Source of the DNA: Lachnospiraceae bacterium
GTDB lineage: Bacteria > Bacillota > Clostridia > Lachnospirales > Lachnospiraceae
Direction of reading: 5' to 3'
NCBI GenBank assembly: GCA_017550165.1
Contig: JAFZQH010000029.1
Span: 1-64,000 of the forward strand
DNA: 64,000 nucleotides
This document shows, in pieces, positions 27,061 through 35,526 of the stretch; the stretch's first letter is position 1; each line of letters opens with the position of its first letter. The notes under the pieces were generated by a model. The model saw only the letters and a program-made list of their open reading frames with translations. It searched no databases and was not told the origin of the DNA. The position numbers and the translations under genes are program-made.

Positions 27061-30000
27061 CTATTTACCACCTTTAACGGTTACTTTTATTTTTTTAGAT
27101 GCTTTACCATTTCTTACTGTTATCGTTGCCTTGCCTTTTTTCTTGCCCTGAATGGTAATCTTTCCGGTGCTCTTTGAATATTTGGCAGTGGCAATCTTGT
27201 TGTTGGAAGAGGTAACTTTGATGTTCTTCTTCTTAACGGTGGTTACCGTATCTTTTTTCCCTGCTTTAACGGTAACGTTTGATGATGAGATTGTAAGCGG
27301 AGCGCTCTTGACCGTCACCGCTATTTTTTCGGTAATCTTCCCCACCTTAACGGAAATGGTTGCTTTTCCTGCCTTTTTGCCGGTAATGAGTATTTTGCCT
27401 GTCTTTTTTGTATACTTTACCGAAGCAATCGAGGATTTGCTTGACTTAACGGTTGCTTTTGTTTTTTTCGGTAATGTTATAACGGCGGAAGCATCCTCAT
27501 AAACAGTTGCCGTTTTTGCAGATAATCCTATGCGTGTATTAACCTTTTCCTTCGTTGGATTGACAATTTCAGTCCCACTGTTGACCATTGCATCGTTATC
27601 TACAATAAAAGCAGGTTTTACATTTGAATACTCTCTTTGCTTAACCTTTGTGCCTGTGTATGTTTTGACCTTGACGTTTGATAATATTTTATCGCTATTT
27701 ACGGAGATGTTTTCATCTTTATTGCTGATTTCCACAGATGATCTTGCTTTTGCAGAAACCGAAACGGGACCGTTATCACCGGATGAAGACATAACGGCTC
27801 TATAATTAAAATTGTTTCCGGTTATTTTTAATAAACCATTATCAATAACAGCCTGGCTTATTGCCTCTCCTGAAAAAGCAATATAATTATCCTTTGAAAC
27901 AACACTTACATCTGCGGTTTTCCCCAGATCACTAAAGGTTAGTTTACTTGAATTGTCTGTTTCTATTACTATTGATGTGTTTCGATCTGCAATAATAGCA
28001 TCTAAATCATAAACAGGAAGATCTCCCGACAGTGAGGTACCATCGTAGAATAAATAACGGCCGTCATTATTTATAATCCTGCACCTTTTCCCCAGAGGGA
28101 TTATTATCCTTGTATGATTTGATCCACCGGACTCTTTTGATCCGTCGGTATACTGTGTCGTACTCAATCTGTCATTCCTATTTGAGACAGATATATGCGG
28201 CATTTCTGAGAAGGAATCACCACAATCTAGGAAATAAAGATATAAATAAATCGAACCAATCTCAAGTATTCTATTGCCGATATCAACATTATATTCAAAG
28301 CCTGAAAAATCCCTTTCAATGAACATATAACCGTATTCTTCCGGTTTGTTTTCATCATAAACAGTGACTCGGAATTTATTATTTTCTGTATCAAAAACAC
28401 ATCCGGTTATTAAAACAGCATGTCCGGGATAGTCTTCTTCCTTTTCTCCGGGATAAGTATAGCCAAATAGTAATACTCGATTATTTGAACATGTCTCTAC
28501 AAGGTTCTTCAGAAATGAAGGAAGATTATCTCCACTATAAACACTACTCCATTTATTACCAAATGTCTTAGAAATGGCCTCGGATCGACCTCCTTTTTCC
28601 AAAAATTGTGATAATTGATAATAGTTGATGCAATTTCTCAGTTTTTTATCATCTTTTGGCTTTGGTAAGGAATAATAAGAGGTACTACCAGTATCAGTTA
28701 AATCGGACAATTTAATGTAGCCCTCATAAACAAGCCCCATCGTCATGGCTATTCCGTAACAGGAGCCTCCCCACTGCTCATCCATATGAGTCAGAATCTT
28801 GTCTTTTTCCCCCTTGTTCGAGTTCTTTAATAATCTATTTTGGTAATAGGGATCAATAAAATAAGTTTCAACCTCTTCAAACCCTCCCCCGGGATAATTG
28901 CCATTTGTAAAGCTATTGTTGTCTCTTCCGATTTGGAAGCCGGAACCTAAAATGTCAAAGTTTACTCTCTTAGTGCCACTGTAATGCCCATTGCCTGTAA
29001 TGATCATGGTGGCAGTTCCGACATTAGTATTATTCTCATATGACACCGTATAATCTGTTCCCTCATCGAGAACACGGAATTTATATACGGTTGGTTTCTG
29101 AGTGATTGCCGAACCGGTATAATCCTTATCTTCTACACCTGTGACAGTGGCATCTGATATATCCCATGTGATGGAAAAATCTACACACATGGTGCCGCTG
29201 TATTCACCTATACCACAAATGACCATGGTAGCAGTTCCGGGACTAGTATTATTTATATAAGACAGCGTATAGTCAGTGCCTTCTTTAAGCGTAACGCCGT
29301 CTACTTTGACTGTTGGGCTCTGGGTGCGTAGCGAAGAATTGTTACCGGTCCAAGCTATATTCTCTACACCTGTGACAGTGGCATTTAATATAGATTTTGC
29401 TTTCACCGGCAACGAAACAGACGAATTACAATTAATCCACAAAGCGGGGCGAACGCCCATAGAACCAGATTCACTGTAAGTTCCTACGATGTTAATAGAA
29501 CCAGATCGCTCAACATACGTCGCAAAAGAACCATTACTACCAGGAGTCCGCAGCCACCAAGAGAAAGCGTTCTCACCGCTTGCGGTCTTGTAATATTCGT
29601 TACCAACTCCTGAATATTTCGTGCCTGCACAACGGAGCTCCCAATAATTATTAAAATACTTTTGCGCTTCCACTACGCTTAGCAGGAAAACCTTATCGCT
29701 TGTATCACTCCCCACAGGAGTATCCGGGTAGGCGGGATTCTTATCTGCCGTCACCGTGACAGTAGAAATAGCCGCCTTCTCAGACTGATCAAAGGCCTCA
29801 TTCAAAAAATAACCATTAAGCCATGTGTGAAGAAAACATGTATCCCATGTAGACTGACCATATGACATGTGATTCAGGATATATTTACTTATCACAAGTA
29901 TCTGGTTATTCTTCTTGTCCAGAACCTGCCATTCTATAGGCTCCTTGCCGTTTGCAGTATCATTATCCTGCTCGTATTTTCCAAAAGTTATAGTATCGCC

Positions 30001-30129
30001 GACTGTAATTTCCGGGGTCGCAGCATATACCTGGTTAGGTACTAACCCTTCAGCGAAAACACATCCTAAAACCATGGATACAGCCGACAGGATCGACAAA
30101 AATCTCTTTTGAATAATTCGTCCTTTCAC
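27061..30129 (-). CDS. Large secreted protein: DUF6273, Ig-like repeats, cysteine-peptidase-like domain
   Basis: An exported protein of about 1022 aa. A signal peptide (FLSILSAVSMVLGCVFAEG) is followed by a DUF6273-like domain (WQVLDKK, TWLNGYFLNEAF, WWLRTPGSNGS, GVRPALWIN). Next come two Ig-like modules of the ATVTGVE...GTDYT type. A region with GGSCYGIAMTMGL, then PGHAVLITGC and VYDENK, has the Cys-His-Asn/Asp order of papain- or C39-like peptidases. The C-terminus has two Lys-rich repeats like BIG2 domains (VKYTKKTGKILITGKKAGKA, ATAKYSKSTGKITIQGKKKG). No LPXTG or S-layer motif was seen. GTG at 30129 is chosen as start because AGAGGAG lies nine bases before it. Confidence 0.8.
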   Translation of the reverse strand: MKGRIIQKRFLSILSAVSMVLGCVFAEGLVPNQVYAATPEITVGDTITFGKYEQDNDTANGKEPIEWQVLDKKNNQILVISKYILNHMSYGQSTWDTCFLHTWLNGYFLNEAFDQSEKAAISTVTVTADKNPAYPDTPVGSDTSDKVFLLSVVEAQKYFNNYWELRCAGTKYSGVGNEYYKTASGENAFSWWLRTPGSNGSFATYVERSGSINIVGTYSESGSMGVRPALWINCNSSVSLPVKAKSILNATVTGVENIAWTGNNSSLRTQSPTVKVDGVTLKEGTDYTLSYINNTSPGTATMVICGIGEYSGTMCVDFSITWDISDATVTGVEDKDYTGSAITQKPTVYKFRVLDEGTDYTVSYENNTNVGTATMIITGNGHYSGTKRVNFDILGSGFQIGRDNNSFTNGNYPGGGFEEVETYFIDPYYQNRLLKNSNKGEKDKILTHMDEQWGGSCYGIAMTMGLVYEGYIKLSDLTDTGSTSYYSLPKPKDDKKLRNCINYYQLSQFLEKGGRSEAISKTFGNKWSSVYSGDNLPSFLKNLVETCSNNRVLLFGYTYPGEKEEDYPGHAVLITGCVFDTENNKFRVTVYDENKPEEYGYMFIERDFSGFEYNVDIGNRILEIGSIYLYLYFLDCGDSFSEMPHISVSNRNDRLSTTQYTDGSKESGGSNHTRIIIPLGKRCRIINNDGRYLFYDGTSLSGDLPVYDLDAIIADRNTSIVIETDNSSKLTFSDLGKTADVSVVSKDNYIAFSGEAISQAVIDNGLLKITGNNFNYRAVMSSSGDNGPVSVSAKARSSVEISNKDENISVNSDKILSNVKVKTYTGTKVKQREYSNVKPAFIVDNDAMVNSGTEIVNPTKEKVNTRIGLSAKTATVYEDASAVITLPKKTKATVKSSKSSIASVKYTKKTGKILITGKKAGKATISVKVGKITEKIAVTVKSAPLTISSSNVTVKAGKKDTVTTVKKKNIKVTSSNNKIATAKYSKSTGKITIQGKKKGKATITVRNGKASKKIKVTVKGGK

Positions 30130-30184
30130 TTGATCTACACTCCTCTTGACTTTCAAATATTACTGTTTATTGCTAAGCTAAAAG

Positions 30185-30230
30185 CAACCAAATAGTTGCA
30201 TTATCGCTCATATTATACCACCATTTGGTA
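30185..30230. promoter_or_regulatory. Inverted repeats in the divergent region before the XRE gene
   Basis: CAAC-6-GTTG (30185-30198) and TACCA-5-TGGTA (30216-30230) lie between the secreted-protein gene and the small XRE gene. The outer parts are also complementary to each other (CAACCAAATAG and CATTTGGTAG). They are plausible operators for the XRE protein, which would then control one or both genes. Confidence 0.45.
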
Positions 30231-30252
30231 GTATTTCAATAGGTGGTCGGCT

Positions 30253-30477
30253 ATGAAATATCAGCGATTAGAGGATCTACGTATAGATAATGACTTGACT
30301 CAGCAAGATGTTGCTGATATTTTACTCTGCCAAAGAGAAGTATATCGGCGCTATGAAAAGGGAACTCGTGAACTGCCCCTTTCATTTGCCATAACGCTTG
30401 CAAAGTATTATGACGTTTCTCTGGACTATCTTGTTGGTATTACAAATAAAAAGCATCCCTGTCCAAAAGAAAAATGA
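30253..30477 (+). CDS. Small XRE-family HTH regulator
   Basis: A DNA-binding protein of 74 aa that consists almost only of a Cro/CI-type helix-turn-helix (LRIDNDLTQQDVADIL, with recognition helix REVYRRYEKGTRELPL) and the usual follow-on YYDVSLDYLVGIT. AGGTGG is the ribosome site. It is divergent from the large secreted-protein gene with a 123-base intergenic region that contains inverted repeats. It could be a lone regulator or a remnant of a mobile element; no phage genes accompany it. Confidence 0.88.
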   Translation: MKYQRLEDLRIDNDLTQQDVADILLCQREVYRRYEKGTRELPLSFAITLAKYYDVSLDYLVGITNKKHPCPKEK

Positions 30478-30536
30478 GGATTCATATCATATTTGAGGTA
30501 TACTTCTGCGTCTGCGGCACCTGTGAACAAAACAAG

Positions 30537-30558
30537 CGCCGCAGGTTCCCCTGCGGCG
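30537..30558 (-). terminator. Terminator after metK
   Basis: CGCCGCAGG (30537-30545), loop TTCC and CCTGCGGCG (30550-30558) make a perfect 9-bp GC stem. On the minus strand it lies 57 bases after the metK stop and is followed by CTTGTTTTGTT. The plus side has a weaker T stretch, so it may also serve the XRE gene. Confidence 0.75.
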
Positions 30559-30614
30559 TCACGTTTATTATCATGTTTTTTACAAGGCTGCGAGTTGCGT
30601 CTTAAGCCCCCATC

Positions 30615-31802
30615 TTACAAGTACTTCTTCAGTACATCCACCTTATTAAGCTCTTCCCAGGGAAGCTTGAGGTCGTTTCTTCCGAAATGGCCGTATGCTG
30701 CGGTCTGCTTGTAGATGGGACGGCGAAGGTCCAGCATCTTGATGATGCCGGCGGGACGAAGGTCGAAGTTCTCCCGGATTATCTCCACAAGCTTTTCATC
30801 TGAAACCTTACCTGTTCCATAGGTGTCTGCCATGATGGATGTGGGCTGTGCAACACCTATAGCGTAGGAAAGCTGTATCTCGCAGCGGTCAGCCAAACCT
30901 GCTGCAACTATATTCTTGGCAACATATCTTGCTGCATATGCTGCCGAACGGTCAACCTTGGTGCAGTCCTTTCCGGAGAATGCTCCGCCGCCGTGACGGG
31001 CATATCCGCCGTAGGTGTCTACTATGATCTTACGTCCTGTAAGACCCGAATCACCGTTAGGTCCTCCGATAACGAAACGACCTGTGGGATTGATAAAGAA
31101 CTTGGTCTTATCATCGATGAGTTCCTTAGGAAGAACAGCATCAAATACATGCTTTCTGATATCCGCATGGATCTGGTCCTGGGTCACATCAGGGTCATGC
31201 TGGGTAGAAAGGACAACCGCCTCAAGCCTGATGGGCTTGCCGTTCTCATCATACTCAACGGATACCTGTGATTTCCCGTCGGGACGAAGGTAGGGCAGGG
31301 TGCCGTTCTTTCTTACTTCAGTAAGTCTCCTTGCTATCCTGTGGGCAAGGGAAATGGGATAGGGCATGTACTCTTCCGTCTCATTGGTCGCATATCCGAA
31401 CATCATTCCCTGATCGCCTGCACCGATGGCCTCTATCTCATCATCAGTCATGGTATTCTCTTTTGCCTCCAGGGCCTTGTCTACTCCCATGGCAATATCA
31501 CTGGACTGCTCATCGAGAGCTACCAGAACACTGCAGGTATTAGCGTCAAATCCGTATTCTGACTTGGTATATCCGATCTCCTTAATAGTGTCCCTGACCA
31601 CCTTCTGGATATCAACATAAGCCTGGGTGGTTATCTCGCCCATAACCAGTACGAGACCGGTTGTGGTACAAGTCTCGCAAGCCACTCGGCTCATGGGATC
31701 CTGTTCAAGCATTGCATCCAATATGGCATCAGATATCTGATCGCAGATCTTATCCGGATGTCCCTCGGTAACTGACTCTGATGTAAATAGTCTTCTTTCC
31801 AT
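30615..31802 (-). CDS. metK: S-adenosylmethionine synthase
   Basis: Makes SAM from methionine and ATP. At 395 aa it has the family's standard length. [17 protein letters not shown] is the N-terminal methionine/ATP site, [12 protein letters not shown] the core signature, [21 protein letters not shown] the central motif and [19 protein letters not shown] the P-loop-like segment. CAGGAGGAATC precedes the ATG. The leader carries a SAM riboswitch and terminator, so expression should drop when SAM is plentiful. Confidence 0.98.
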   Translation of the reverse strand: MERRLFTSESVTEGHPDKICDQISDAILDAMLEQDPMSRVACETCTTTGLVLVMGEITTQAYVDIQKVVRDTIKEIGYTKSEYGFDANTCSVLVALDEQSSDIAMGVDKALEAKENTMTDDEIEAIGAGDQGMMFGYATNETEEYMPYPISLAHRIARRLTEVRKNGTLPYLRPDGKSQVSVEYDENGKPIRLEAVVLSTQHDPDVTQDQIHADIRKHVFDAVLPKELIDDKTKFFINPTGRFVIGGPNGDSGLTGRKIIVDTYGGYARHGGGAFSGKDCTKVDRSAAYAARYVAKNIVAAGLADRCEIQLSYAIGVAQPTSIMADTYGTGKVSDEKLVEIIRENFDLRPAGIIKMLDLRRPIYKQTAAYGHFGRNDLKLPWEELNKVDVLKKYL

Positions 31803-31825
31803 AAATGATTCCTCCTGTGAAGTTT

Positions 31826-31857
31826 TGAAAAAAACAAGGCCCGCTATAAGCGGACCT
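31826..31857 (-). terminator. Riboswitch-controlled terminator before metK
   Basis: On the minus strand GGTCCGC, loop TTATA and GCGGGCC, followed by TTGTTTTTTT, form an intrinsic terminator between the SAM aptamer and the metK ribosome site. This is the expression platform of the riboswitch. Confidence 0.8.
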
Positions 31858-31878
31858 GATACATTTGATATTCAAATC

Positions 31879-31975
31879 CTCTTATTGTTCGATTACTCGC
31901 TCAGGTTGGCACCTTCCTTAAAGGGGTTGCCGTGACTTCTCAGATCCTCTGTATCTCCATCACTCTGAATAAGAG
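31879..31975 (-). ncRNA. SAM-I (S-box) riboswitch aptamer
   Basis: On the minus strand the element is closed by a P1 helix, CTCTTATT pairing with AATAAGAG. Inside it shows AGAGTG with GGAG, then CACGGCAACC, then AGGTGCCAACCTG, which match the conserved core of the SAM-I family (GGCAACC and GGTGCCAA positions). It lies upstream of metK with a terminator between, the usual arrangement for SAM-dependent premature termination. Some core positions differ from the textbook consensus, so a related SAM class cannot be ruled out. Confidence 0.87.
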
Positions 31976-32045
31976 AAAGATTACAATATTCGGTTTTCAT
32001 ATCGTGTCTACAGACTACAACCAAATCATGATTTTGTCAAGAGTA

Positions 32046-34055
32046 TTACTCCAGCTTGAAGGCATTGACAAAGTCCTCGATCTTGGTAGCGGATTCAGCA
32101 ACTGTCTGGGCGCTGTTATCAACGTTCTGGCTGCCGCTGGCAACCTCAACGGCTGATTCGACTACCCGGTCAACTGTATCCGTAACCTCAATGGTGCTGG
32201 CTGACTGCTGTTCCGATATAGCAGCCACGGATGCAGCGATCTCGTTGACATCGTTCATCATGCTTATCATATCTTCAACGGTGTGTCCTGTCTCGTTAAG
32301 GTTCTTAAATATAACCGCAAATGTCTCGCCTGCCGTACTTACAGCCTCTGCGCCCTGAGCGATCTCTTCCATATTGACCTTGGACTTCTCCGACAGGCTG
32401 CCTATCTGAGAAGTGATATCGGAAATAATGGATGCGATCTCAGTAGTCGCATTGGCACTCTCATTAGCCAGATTACCGATCTCACCCGCAACAACCGCAA
32501 AACCTCTGCCGGCCTCTCCGGCCCTTGCGGCCTCTATGGATGCATTAAGGGACAGGAGATTGGTCTGGGATGAGATGGAGTTGATCATCTCCACAATGGT
32601 ATTGATCTTCTTGGCGCTCTCGTCCACACTGACAACCACGTTGTTCATGTCTGCCATGGATTCAGATACCTGCGCCATGTTGTCTCTGAGCTTCTCCATG
32701 TCATTCTGGCCCTGATCAGCCTGAACTATGAGAGATCTCATGGTCTCGCTGGCCTCGTTGCCCTTGGCCGTGAGGTCGGATACAGCTCCCGCCAGGGTGG
32801 TGGCGTTCTCTGCAAGTTCCGTAACAGAATCGGATATACCGCCCATGGTATCTCTGATCATGCTCATTGACTTGCTCTGGGTAATTGCCTGACGGTTTAA
32901 GTTGCCGGATACATCCTGGCTTGACCTGGCCTCACCCGAAAGCTTATTGGTAACAACCTGCATATTGCCCAAAGTGCTTCGCATGCTCTCAACATAATCC
33001 TTGATGCAGGCATGCATCACACCGATCTCATCATTCCCGGCGCTATGGATATCAACGGTAAAGTCTCCGGCGGTGATCCTCTCGATATTACCTGTAAGTT
33101 CTTTAACCGGCCTGGTGATATATCTCCTTGTAAGAACAAGCATAACAATGATAATGACCACAACAGCAGCGACCATGATGATCCAGCAGATCATCTGGAA
33201 GGAATTGAAGTCCTTCATCACATCATTCTTGTTAACGGAGGAAACCATGGTCCATGGTGTTCCGGGAACCGCGGAAAGAACTACGTAATATGTATCATTT
33301 CCTTCCCCCATCTCCTTAAAGCCTGTGGTTCCGGCAGTCAAAAGGGGTTGGAGGCCCTTCAGGAAAGGATCGTCCGAATGATCGGATATCTTGGACCCGT
33401 TATAATCTGGCATATAATAGGACAGGATAAAATCTTTGTGGAAGAGCATGGTAGTTCCTATATCCATCGGCTTGTACTCAGTGGTAGACTCCACTATGCC
33501 CTTTAAGGAAAGGTCAACGGCCATGACGCCTTTACGCCCGTCTGCAAGGGATACCGACCTGGAAGCCGTAACAACAAGGCTTCCCGTATCACTGTCAACA
33601 TAGGGTTCCCCCAGGACGAATTCCTTTGAATCCTTACCCTGTATATACCAGTCTCTTTCCGTGATAACATAATCAGCATCGGGAGTCCATCCGGAAGGAT
33701 CGATCCATGTTCCGTCTGAAAGTCCGCCGTACACTCCGTTAGCGGCCATCTCGCTCCGGCTCATGGTGGGCACCAGATACTCTGCCATCACATCATCATC
33801 GTCAAAATAGAAAAACTCAAGGGTATCTATATTCTGATCAAACCCCGTCAGGAGGCTGGTGATCTCCGAACCGACGGTAGCTGCATTTTTCTCTGAATCA
33901 TTCTCCAGAGAAGATCTGGTGGTAGAGGTAATGATGCTTTGCGACTTCATGCTCAGGAATACTATGATGCAAATGATGGAAACAGCCACCAAAGGCACCA
34001 GTATCCTTAAGAGCTTGGTGCTGATGCTCGTCTTCACCTTCTTGGTATTATTCAT
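32046..34055 (-). CDS. Methyl-accepting chemotaxis protein
   Basis: A chemoreceptor of 669 aa. One membrane helix (about 15-32), an extracytoplasmic dCache-like sensor (about 35-280, with [20 protein letters not shown] and [16 protein letters not shown]) and a second helix are followed by HAMP ([18 protein letters not shown]). The signalling domain ends in a long coiled coil with the hairpin tip [20 protein letters not shown] and [13 protein letters not shown]. No che genes are adjacent. The ligand is unknown; dCache domains often bind amino acids or carboxylates. Confidence 0.94.
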   Translation of the reverse strand: MNNTKKVKTSISTKLLRILVPLVAVSIICIIVFLSMKSQSIITSTTRSSLENDSEKNAATVGSEITSLLTGFDQNIDTLEFFYFDDDDVMAEYLVPTMSRSEMAANGVYGGLSDGTWIDPSGWTPDADYVITERDWYIQGKDSKEFVLGEPYVDSDTGSLVVTASRSVSLADGRKGVMAVDLSLKGIVESTTEYKPMDIGTTMLFHKDFILSYYMPDYNGSKISDHSDDPFLKGLQPLLTAGTTGFKEMGEGNDTYYVVLSAVPGTPWTMVSSVNKNDVMKDFNSFQMICWIIMVAAVVVIIIVMLVLTRRYITRPVKELTGNIERITAGDFTVDIHSAGNDEIGVMHACIKDYVESMRSTLGNMQVVTNKLSGEARSSQDVSGNLNRQAITQSKSMSMIRDTMGGISDSVTELAENATTLAGAVSDLTAKGNEASETMRSLIVQADQGQNDMEKLRDNMAQVSESMADMNNVVVSVDESAKKINTIVEMINSISSQTNLLSLNASIEAARAGEAGRGFAVVAGEIGNLANESANATTEIASIISDITSQIGSLSEKSKVNMEEIAQGAEAVSTAGETFAVIFKNLNETGHTVEDMISMMNDVNEIAASVAAISEQQSASTIEVTDTVDRVVESAVEVASGSQNVDNSAQTVAESATKIEDFVNAFKLE

Positions 34056-34147
34056 GGAAAAACCCCCTTAAAATACTCATCAAAATAATTATAACACTCC
34101 TTATCTTCATATTTGAGACAAATCTACTTTTAATTAATTGAAATAAT

Positions 34148-34156
34148 GGTATACTA
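34148..34156 (+). promoter_or_regulatory. Extended -10 promoter for the patatin-like gene
   Basis: TGGTATACT is a TGN-extended -10 element about 35 bases before the ATG. No strong -35 is visible, which is common for extended -10 promoters. Confidence 0.45.
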
Positions 34157-34190
34157 TATATCAAAAAAATCAGAAAGGTATATGTAAAGA

Positions 34191-35051
34191 ATGATCGAAA
34201 TAGATGTAAAAAAAGGCTTGATATTGGAAGGCGGCGCCATGCGGGGCATGTTTACCACCGGAGTACTGGACGTTTTTATGGAAAACGATATCACCTTCGA
34301 TGGTACGGCAGGCATATCAGCAGGGGCCACCTTCGGATGCAATTTCAAATCGAAGCAGCCGGGAAGGGCCCTCAGATACAATCTGAAATACTGCAAGGAC
34401 TGGAGATACTGCAGTTTCAGATCTCTGATCCGCACGGGAGATCTCTACGGTGTGGACTTCTGTTACCATGAGCTGCCTGACAAACTGGATGTATTCGACC
34501 GGGATACCTTTGCTTCCAATCCTATGGAGTTCTATATGGCAGCCACGGATGTAGATACCGGCCGTCCCGTATATCACAAATGTACCGACGGAGGAGAACT
34601 GGATCTTCTCTGGATGCAGGCTTCCGCTTCCATGCCGGCGGTTTCCCACATAGTACATATAGGAGACCGAAAGCTCCTTGACGGCGGGATAACCGATGCT
34701 GTGCCTTTCAAGTTCATGGAATATAAGGGATACAACCGAAATGTCATAGTACTGACCCAGCCTGACGGCTTCAGGAAAGAAAAAAGCAAAGCAGCACCGG
34801 TATTCGAGGTGATGCTTCGCAAATATCCAAAACTGGTCGTGGCTCTCCGCCGCAGACCTAAGATGTATAACCGTCAGATGTCTGATATCAAGCTTCGTGA
34901 GATAGCAGGAACCGCTTTCGTGATCCGCCCGCCGGAACCGCTGGGCATCAGCCGTACGGAAAACGATCCGGACGAACTGCAGCGGGTATACGATATCGGC
35001 CGTCAGATAGCTGAAAACAGACTGGAAGAACTCAGGGACTTCTTAAAATAG
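34191..35051 (+). CDS. Patatin-like phospholipase
   Basis: A predicted acyl hydrolase of 286 aa with the patatin Ser-Asp dyad. EGGAMRGMF (13-21) is the oxyanion glycine loop, GISAG (41-45) holds nucleophile Ser43, and LDGGITDAVPF holds Asp164. Bacterial relatives of this length include the YlbK/RssA-like lipases with unknown substrates. There is no signal peptide, so it is likely cytoplasmic or membrane-associated. It converges with the FliS-like gene and ends one base before it. Confidence 0.9.
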   Translation: MIEIDVKKGLILEGGAMRGMFTTGVLDVFMENDITFDGTAGISAGATFGCNFKSKQPGRALRYNLKYCKDWRYCSFRSLIRTGDLYGVDFCYHELPDKLDVFDRDTFASNPMEFYMAATDVDTGRPVYHKCTDGGELDLLWMQASASMPAVSHIVHIGDRKLLDGGITDAVPFKFMEYKGYNRNVIVLTQPDGFRKEKSKAAPVFEVMLRKYPKLVVALRRRPKMYNRQMSDIKLREIAGTAFVIRPPEPLGISRTENDPDELQRVYDIGRQIAENRLEELRDFLK

Positions 35052-35052
35052 A

Positions 35053-35526
35053 CTAGGCTTTAAATCCCCTGGAGGGATTATCCGCTGTGGTTTCATTCAG
35101 GCTCCCCTTACCGTAAGTCAGTCCGGCATAGACCTTCTGAGAATTCTTCATAAGGACCGGGGATTTATCCTCTAAACTTATCTCATAATACGCCTTGCGG
35201 ATATTGGTGATGGAAATGATGGCCCCTTCAAGTTCTTTCGGATCATCTTTCCCCAGCGCTGCCGCAAGACACCGACTGCAGTACCTGTATATCTCCTGCA
35301 GCTGAAAAGAAATATCATAATGAAAATCAAGGCAGGATGAAAGCTCGCTTAAAACAGGCTGTGCATTGGAGACCGCCCTGCGGAACTCCTCCATATCTCC
35401 TGCCTCATGGCTTTCTTTGGCATCCTTCATATACTCCAGGAACAGGTCATATATGGCAACTATCAGCTCCGTCCTGTTACTCTGGGTCATCCTCATGGTA
35501 AACTCCTGTTTCTTCTCCCTGGTCAT
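35053..35526 (-). CDS. FliS-like export chaperone family protein
   Basis: A helical protein of 157 aa resembling FliS, the flagellin chaperone: RMTQSNRTELIVAIYDLFLEYM, then a segment like FliS helix 2 and IYRYCSRCLAAALG. The C-terminal tail (after about residue 125) is extra. It overlaps the preceding DUF6240-like gene by four bases (ATGA), so the two are translated together. No flagellin or other flagellar genes are in the window. It could chaperone the product of its neighbour instead of flagellin. Confidence 0.65.
   Translation of the reverse strand: MTREKKQEFTMRMTQSNRTELIVAIYDLFLEYMKDAKESHEAGDMEEFRRAVSNAQPVLSELSSCLDFHYDISFQLQEIYRYCSRCLAAALGKDDPKELEGAIISITNIRKAYYEISLEDKSPVLMKNSQKVYAGLTYGKGSLNETTADNPSRGFKA

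Noticed and set aside
35053..35526. True fliS of a flagellar operon
   Set aside because: The protein is longer than FliS, and no fliC, fliD or other flagellar gene is nearby, so only FliS-like is claimed.
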